Source of the DNA: an uncultured Lachnospiraceae bacterium
GTDB taxonomy: Bacteria > Bacillota > Clostridia > Lachnospirales > Lachnospiraceae
DNA: 11,075 nucleotides
Reading direction: 5' to 3'
NCBI GenBank assembly: GCA_945836565.1
Contig: CAMALN010000035.1
Coordinates: 1-11,075, forward strand
Under the pieces are notes generated by a model. It saw only the letters and a program-made list of their open reading frames with translations, did not search any database and was not told the DNA's origin. The stretch's first letter is position 1, and each line of letters opens with the position of its first letter. A program made the position numbers and the translations under genes. This document shows positions 7,915 to 11,075 of this stretch, piece after piece.

Positions 7915-8463
7915 TTAATCTGCTGAAGGTACATTGCGATACTGCTTTACATAATCTTCATTTGCACCATCATAGTACACTATCTGGCCTTTCTTGGCAT
8001 ATACCATACCAAGCTCATTTGTTGCTATGTCATATACCTGATCAAGCGAATACATATTGTCAAGCTTGATTTTATATGCTGCATTATCATCTGTAATAGT
8101 TTTTAATTCTGCCTCAAGATTAGCGATGTTCTGTCTTTGTTTTGTAAGCTTTGCCTCTGAGGTAAGCAGAACAACGCCTGCACATGCCATTATAACGCAC
8201 GCCAAAGTGACATATACTGTATATTTGAAATTAAATGCCAAAGCTCTTTCTGCCTGTGGAGAGATACGTCTTTTTGCAGCAGGTTTTCTCTGCTTATGTT
8301 GTTCAGGTCTTGTCTGTCTCTCCGGAGTTCTGGCTGGTCTTTGATGCTCTACATACTCTTCCTCCTGCACGCGTCTTACATTTCTCTCACGTCTTTCCGG
8401 AACAGTCATAACCCTTGCTGTACTTCCGTCAATGTAGTACATTTTTCTGCTTCTTTCACTCAT
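7915..8463 (-). CDS. ftsL: FtsL-type cell division protein with a long charged N-terminal tail
   Basis: This is a 182-residue bitopic membrane protein. Residues 1-80 form a hydrophilic cytoplasmic tail rich in Arg, Glu, Gln and Pro. One membrane segment spans about 81-101. A heptad-like stretch follows at about 103-137 (LTKQRQNIANLEAELKTI and onward), typical of the FtsL/DivIC coiled coil, then a short tail with ATNELGMVYAKKGQIVYY, the LGM pattern common in FtsL. FtsL pairs with FtsB/DivIC and FtsQ to activate the septal synthase. Sequence alone identifies FtsL weakly, but its place between rsmH and a class B PBP is that of ftsL in many dcw clusters. The ATG at 8463 was chosen over a TTG at 8496 because GAGGAG lies 9 bases upstream of the ATG, and the TTG would overlap rsmH. 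Typical FtsL proteins are near 100-120 residues, so the tail is long. Confidence 0.85.
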   Translation of the reverse strand: MSERSRKMYYIDGSTARVMTVPERRERNVRRVQEEEYVEHQRPARTPERQTRPEQHKQRKPAAKRRISPQAERALAFNFKYTVYVTLACVIMACAGVVLLTSEAKLTKQRQNIANLEAELKTITDDNAAYKIKLDNMYSLDQVYDIATNELGMVYAKKGQIVYYDGANEDYVKQYRNVPSAD

Positions 8464-8472
8464 TCTTTTTCT

Positions 8473-8478
8473 CTCCTC
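8473..8478 (-). promoter_or_regulatory. Ribosome binding site of ftsL (decides the start)
   Basis: GAGGAG lies in the 19-base gap between the rsmH stop codon and the ATG at 8463. It fixes the start of ftsL and excludes the upstream in-frame TTG at 8496. Confidence 0.75.
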
Positions 8479-8482
8479 AACT

Positions 8483-9418
8483 TCATATTCTTTCAAACAC
8501 CCTGAGCTTTGCGCTCTTGGATCTTGGATTATTCTCCATCTCAGCTTCTGAAGGAACTATAGGTTTTCTGGTTATTACCTTTCCTTTAGATACTTTTCCG
8601 CATACACATACCGGAAAATTCTTCGGGCAGGTGCAGGGTTCCATATTCCTTCTCATAATATTTTTCACTATTCTGTCCTCAAGGGAATGGAATGTAATGA
8701 TACTAAGTCTTCCGCCCGGATTAAGCAGTTCAATCATTTCATCCAAAGTATCTCTTAGCACATCAAGCTCATGATTAATCTCAATCCTTATTGCCTGATA
8801 AGTCTTCTTTGAAGGATGTCCTGTCCCCTGTCTGAATTTTGCCGGAATAGCCGCCTTGATAATTTCATTTAACTCAAAGCTTGTCTCTATAGGCTTTATG
8901 CTTCTTGCCTTTACAATGTGCCTGGCAATATTTTTTGCGAACGAATCCTCCCCATAATCTTTGATAATATGAAAAAGCTCTGTCTCAGAATATTCATTTA
9001 CAACATCTCTTGCTGTAAGTGTGTCCTCCCGATTCATTCTCATATCAAGCGGAGTATCTTCTCTATAAGTAAATCCTCGTTCAACATTATCAAGCTGATA
9101 CGAGGAAACCCCGAGGTCAAGGACTATACCGTCGACACCGCCGATTTCCAGTCCTTTTAGTACAGGAGTTATATATCTATAATTACTATGAACTATGGTT
9201 ACCTTATCCTTGTAGGCTTCAAGCCTCTCTGTTGCTGCCGCTATAGCATCCTTATCCTGATCAATTCCGATAAGTTTTCCGCCTTCTCCCAGCCTTTTAC
9301 AAATCTCTATCGAATGACCTCCGCCACCCAGCGTTCCGTCCACATATATTCCATCAGGCTTTATAGCGAGGCTGTCTATGGTTTCATTCAACAACACTGA
9401 TATGTGCTTAAATTCCAT
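8483..9418 (-). CDS. rsmH: 16S rRNA (cytosine-1402-N4)-methyltransferase RsmH (MraW)
   Basis: RsmH uses S-adenosylmethionine to methylate N4 of C1402 in 16S rRNA, near the ribosomal P site. The 311 residues match the family length. Motifs include the start [11 protein letters not shown] (5-15), the SAM-binding loop [10 protein letters not shown] (27-36), [10 protein letters not shown] (101-110), PLDMRMN (123-129), [15 protein letters not shown] (201-215) and [12 protein letters not shown] (241-252). Near the C-terminus there is a CxC...CxC cluster (Cys262, 264, 271, 273, in [15 protein letters not shown]), a feature I know from many Firmicutes RsmH proteins. The gene begins 8 bases after the mraZ stop. 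The ribosome binding site is weak: GGAG at the end of mraZ, about 13 bases from the ATG, so translation may depend on coupling to mraZ. The link between this rRNA enzyme and the cell wall cluster is a conserved gene order without a proven functional reason. Confidence 0.97.
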   Translation of the reverse strand: MEFKHISVLLNETIDSLAIKPDGIYVDGTLGGGGHSIEICKRLGEGGKLIGIDQDKDAIAAATERLEAYKDKVTIVHSNYRYITPVLKGLEIGGVDGIVLDLGVSSYQLDNVERGFTYREDTPLDMRMNREDTLTARDVVNEYSETELFHIIKDYGEDSFAKNIARHIVKARSIKPIETSFELNEIIKAAIPAKFRQGTGHPSKKTYQAIRIEINHELDVLRDTLDEMIELLNPGGRLSIITFHSLEDRIVKNIMRRNMEPCTCPKNFPVCVCGKVSKGKVITRKPIVPSEAEMENNPRSKSAKLRVFERI

Positions 9419-9426
9419 AATTCAAT

Positions 9427-9870
9427 CTATACTCCATATTTCTCATTTACATTAAATGCAATCTCATCAAAGTTATCGCTGTCGAAATCGCATGACGCAT
9501 CATAGCGCTCCTTGCTCCATATCTCAACCTTATCACCCTGGCCGATAAGCACTACATCCTTGTCTATCTCCGCAAACTTTCTAAGATTAAGCGGGATCAC
9601 TATTCTGCACTGACTATCTGTCTCAACTACATTTGCCGAGCCCTGAAAATGTCTCTTGAAGTTTCTTGCATTTGGATCAGCTATCGGAAGTGTGTTTAAT
9701 TTGTCCGAAAACTTTTCCCATTCATCTGCCGGATATGCATATATGGTTCTATCCATACCTCTACACAAAACAAAAGAAGCGCCAAGATTCTGTCTGAATC
9801 TTGCCGGGATTATCAAACGGCCTTTTGAATCAAGGCTATGATTTGAATCGCCAACTAATCCTATGTTCAT
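9427..9870 (-). CDS. mraZ: Transcriptional regulator MraZ
   Basis: MraZ is a DNA-binding protein of the SpoVT/AbrB fold that forms ring-shaped oligomers and controls the dcw operon in the bacteria studied. The 147 residues (family about 143) contain two swapped-hairpin repeats. The first carries DSKGRLIIPARFR (14-26), the second DSQCRIVIPLNLRKFA (85-100) and ends with VVLIGQGDKVEIWS. The second repeat has Cys88 where the family normally has Gly in the DxxGR motif. The ATG at 9870 was chosen because AAAGGGAA lies 6 bases upstream and the protein then begins just before the first repeat. A longer reading from GTG at 9906 would start inside the operator boxes. It is the first gene of the dcw operon, directly downstream of a promoter and four boxes it probably binds, so autoregulation is likely. 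Repression or activation cannot be told from sequence. Confidence 0.96.
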   Translation of the reverse strand: MNIGLVGDSNHSLDSKGRLIIPARFRQNLGASFVLCRGMDRTIYAYPADEWEKFSDKLNTLPIADPNARNFKRHFQGSANVVETDSQCRIVIPLNLRKFAEIDKDVVLIGQGDKVEIWSKERYDASCDFDSDNFDEIAFNVNEKYGV

Positions 9871-9876
9871 CTTCTG

Positions 9877-9884
9877 TTCCCTTT
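9877..9884 (-). promoter_or_regulatory. Ribosome binding site of mraZ (decides the start)
   Basis: AAAGGGAA lies 6 bases upstream of the ATG at 9870. No comparable site precedes the in-frame GTG at 9906, which lies in the operator boxes. Confidence 0.7.
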
Positions 9885-9902
9885 CTGCGCAGGTGAAAGT
9901 CT

Positions 9903-9941
9903 CCACTAAACATTCACTTTACAACCACTAAACTTCCACTT
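9903..9941 (-). promoter_or_regulatory. Probable MraZ operator: four AGTG boxes at 11-base spacing
   Basis: Read on the minus strand, the boxes are AAGTGG (9941-9936), TAGTGG (9930-9925), AAGTGA (9919-9914) and TAGTGG (9908-9903). The AGTG core recurs exactly every 11 bases, about one helical turn, so all four cores face the same side of the DNA. In Mycoplasma, MraZ is known to bind AAAGTG-type repeats upstream of its own gene, and in E. coli it binds TGGG-type repeats with a comparable period. The boxes lie between the predicted promoter and mraZ and cover the expected transcription start (near 9940), which fits autoregulation, most simply repression. The assignment of MraZ as the binder is inferred from position and motif. 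Confidence 0.75.
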
Positions 9942-9946
9942 CACAT

Positions 9947-9975
9947 ATTTTATCGCATAAAAAAAAGAATTGCAA
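9947..9975 (-). promoter_or_regulatory. Sigma-A type promoter of the mraZ-led dcw operon
   Basis: The -35 is TTGCAA (9975-9970, four of six matches to TTGACA), the spacer is 17 bases, and the -10 is TAAAAT (9952-9947, five of six). Transcription would begin near 9940, giving a leader of about 70 bases that carries the four AGTG boxes. The -35 lies in the 3' arm of the hairpin at 9992-9967. A weaker alternative upstream is TTGACT (10010-10005) with CATATT after 18 bases (9986-9981). The exact start is not provable from sequence. Confidence 0.6.
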
Positions 9976-9992
9976 TACGAAATATGCAATTC
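9959..9992 (-). terminator. Second terminator-like hairpin downstream of lgt
   Basis: On the minus strand GAATTGCA (9992-9985) and TGCAATTC (9974-9967) form a perfect 8-base-pair stem with a 10-base loop, followed at once by eight T residues (9966-9959). It could act as a back-up terminator behind the stronger one at 10049-10009. The stem is short and has only three G-C pairs, so termination may be weak. The inverted repeat could also be a protein-binding site, since its 3' arm contains the -35 of the mraZ promoter. Confidence 0.5.
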
Positions 9993-10008
9993 ATATAGTC
10001 TAATAGTC

Positions 10009-10049
10009 AAAAAAATACACAAAACACCTGTTTGTATTTTGTGTATTTT
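10009..10049 (-). terminator. Intrinsic terminator of lgt
   Basis: On the minus strand AAAATACACAAAA (10049-10037) pairs with TTTTGTGTATTTT (10024-10012) in 13 perfect base pairs. A G-U, an A-U and a C-G pair extend the stem to 16, with the 6-base loop AAACAG. A run of seven T residues (10015-10009) begins in the stem and continues past it. The G-U pair forms only in the minus-strand transcript, and the other strand has no T run beyond the stem, so the signal points to transcripts coming from lgt. It separates lgt from the dcw operon. Confidence 0.82.
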
Positions 10050-10112
10050 GTACATAGTTAGGCTTTTTACTTCGTTTGCCCACTACCACTTTACTTATAT
10101 TTTGTAATTATT

Positions 10113-11039
10113 TTATTGTTTTACATCCACTGAGCTTTTCTTAGCCCAATCCATTCTCTTCTTTACAAGAATTACAGATGCAAACAATACACAGGCAGCT
10201 GCGATAAGCTGCGATACTCTCATATTAAGCACAGATACCATAAGTGAATCCGATCTTAGGCCTTCAATCCATACTCTGCCAAGTCCATAGCCCCAGATAT
10301 ACATAAGGCCAAGCTCACCGTCAAACTTTTTGTGCTTTCTATATATCATGATAAATATGAGTAATCCCAAATTCCACAGAGACTCATACAGAAATGTAGG
10401 ATGTACGCTAATCCAATTCATAGCATCATATACAACTACATTGCTTGCCATCTTCTCGGTTATAACACCACAATTCAAAAGTGACGCCAGACTTCCGTTA
10501 TTCACAAAATAATCCGTAGGAATGCACATCCTGAACAAAGAATCAGTATATTCTCCAAAAGCCTCTCTATTGAAGAAATTACCCCATCTGCCCATTATCT
10601 GTCCAATAAGAATGCTCATAACTGCCGTATCAAAAAACAATGCAAATTTTATACCACGTTTCCTGCAGAAAATAATTGCAACAATGATTCCTGCAATCAA
10701 CCCTCCGTATATCGCCAGCCCGCCATTTCTGATATTTATTATATCAAGCAGGGTCTTTCCGATGCCTTTGCCCTTTTCAACATATTCATCCAGACTGAAT
10801 AGCACATAGTAAAGTCTGGCACCTACTATAGCAGGAATAATCATCCATAATATATAATCCAGATAATCCTCATCATTTTGTCCGGTCCGTTTTGCTTCCC
10901 GAGACGCTACAATATATGCCAAAAGAAATCCCAAGGCAATAATAATCCCGTAAAATTTAATCTCAAAGCCAAATATTGTTATGCTCTCTTTTACGTTATG
11001 CAATGTAATACCAAGTCCCGGAAACTTTATGTCATACAT
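10113..11039 (-). CDS. lgt: Prolipoprotein diacylglyceryl transferase Lgt
   Basis: Lgt is a membrane enzyme that moves diacylglyceryl from phosphatidylglycerol to the lipobox cysteine of prolipoproteins, the first step of lipoprotein maturation. The 308 residues fit the family. Key features are YGIIIALGFLLAY (30-42), GARLYYVLF (73-81), GGLAIYGGLIAG (106-117), the Lgt signature GRWGNFFNREAFG (150-162), HPTFLYE (213-219) and GLGRVWIEGLRSDS (252-265), with about seven hydrophobic segments. By offset from E. coli Lgt, Tyr30, Arg151, Asn154, Glu159, Gly162, Arg255 and Glu259 match its important residues, while Tyr111 takes the place of His103. The ATG at 11039 follows AAAGGAG (11054-11048) at 8 bases. 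An AT-rich stretch just upstream (11067-11056) contains TATATT, which could be a -10, but the -35 would fall near or beyond the edge. A terminator follows, so lgt is probably transcribed separately from the dcw genes. Confidence 0.96.
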   Translation of the reverse strand: MYDIKFPGLGITLHNVKESITIFGFEIKFYGIIIALGFLLAYIVASREAKRTGQNDEDYLDYILWMIIPAIVGARLYYVLFSLDEYVEKGKGIGKTLLDIINIRNGGLAIYGGLIAGIIVAIIFCRKRGIKFALFFDTAVMSILIGQIMGRWGNFFNREAFGEYTDSLFRMCIPTDYFVNNGSLASLLNCGVITEKMASNVVVYDAMNWISVHPTFLYESLWNLGLLIFIMIYRKHKKFDGELGLMYIWGYGLGRVWIEGLRSDSLMVSVLNMRVSQLIAAACVLFASVILVKKRMDWAKKSSVDVKQ

Positions 11040-11075
11040 ACGCTATGCTCCTTTCATATAATATATAGGTTGTGG

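Noticed and set aside
8464..8496. Longer ftsL reading from TTG at 8496
   Set aside because: It would overlap the end of rsmH; the ATG at 8463 has GAGGAG at good spacing.
9871..9906. Longer mraZ reading from GTG at 9906
   Set aside because: It would start within the operator boxes, lacks a ribosome binding site and adds residues not found in the family; the ATG at 9870 has AAAGGGAA upstream.
9995..10008. Direct repeat GACTAT-TA-GACTAT on the minus strand
   Set aside because: Only two short AT-rich copies; they overlap an alternative -35 (TTGACT) and may be chance. Too little to call an operator.
1..11075. CRISPR arrays, tRNA or rRNA genes, insertion sequences, phage or defence genes, riboswitches
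   Set aside because: The window is filled almost completely by dcw genes and lgt; the only non-coding stretch of size (9871-10112) is explained by terminators, promoter and boxes. No evidence of an undescribed system was found.

Overview
The window holds an almost complete division and cell wall (dcw) cluster, read entirely from the minus strand, from a low-GC Gram-positive anaerobe. The gene order (mraZ, rsmH, ftsL, two class B penicillin-binding proteins, mraY, murD, ftsW, ftsQ), the AT-rich third codon positions and the protein styles point to Clostridia, most likely Lachnospiraceae. This assignment comes from recognition, not from a database search.

Layout in transcription order (high to low coordinates). 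First comes lgt (11039-10113), the lipoprotein diacylglyceryl transferase. Then there are 242 bases without a gene (10112-9871), which hold the only dense regulatory region seen: a strong intrinsic terminator for lgt (10049-10009), a second terminator-like hairpin (9992-9959), a sigma-A type promoter whose -35 lies inside that hairpin, and four AGTG boxes spaced exactly 11 bases apart (9941-9903), read here as the MraZ operator. The dcw genes follow with almost no gaps: mraZ, rsmH, ftsL, a 679-residue class B PBP, a 593-residue SpoVD-like class B PBP, mraY, murD, ftsW and the first 179 codons of ftsQ, which runs off the left edge. Spacings range from overlaps of 14 and 4 bases to gaps of 6-20 bases, with one larger gap of 57 bases between the two PBP genes. 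No terminator is visible inside the cluster, so one operon is likely.

How the genes fit together: MraZ probably controls the operon through the boxes. RsmH methylates 16S rRNA. MurD and MraY make peptidoglycan precursors. FtsW polymerises glycan strands together with a class B PBP, which crosslinks them. FtsL and FtsQ form part of the membrane complex that activates FtsW and its PBP at the septum. Genes often found in this cluster (murE, murF, murG, murC, murB) are absent from the stretch seen here.

Nothing in the window looks like a new defence system, mobile element or other unknown system. The points most worth a second look are the MraZ operator architecture, the promoter inside a hairpin, the KTG-to-KTA change in one PBP, and a SpoVD-type cysteine pair present in both PBPs. 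Several start codons were moved from the longest possible reading frame to a start with a proper ribosome binding site.
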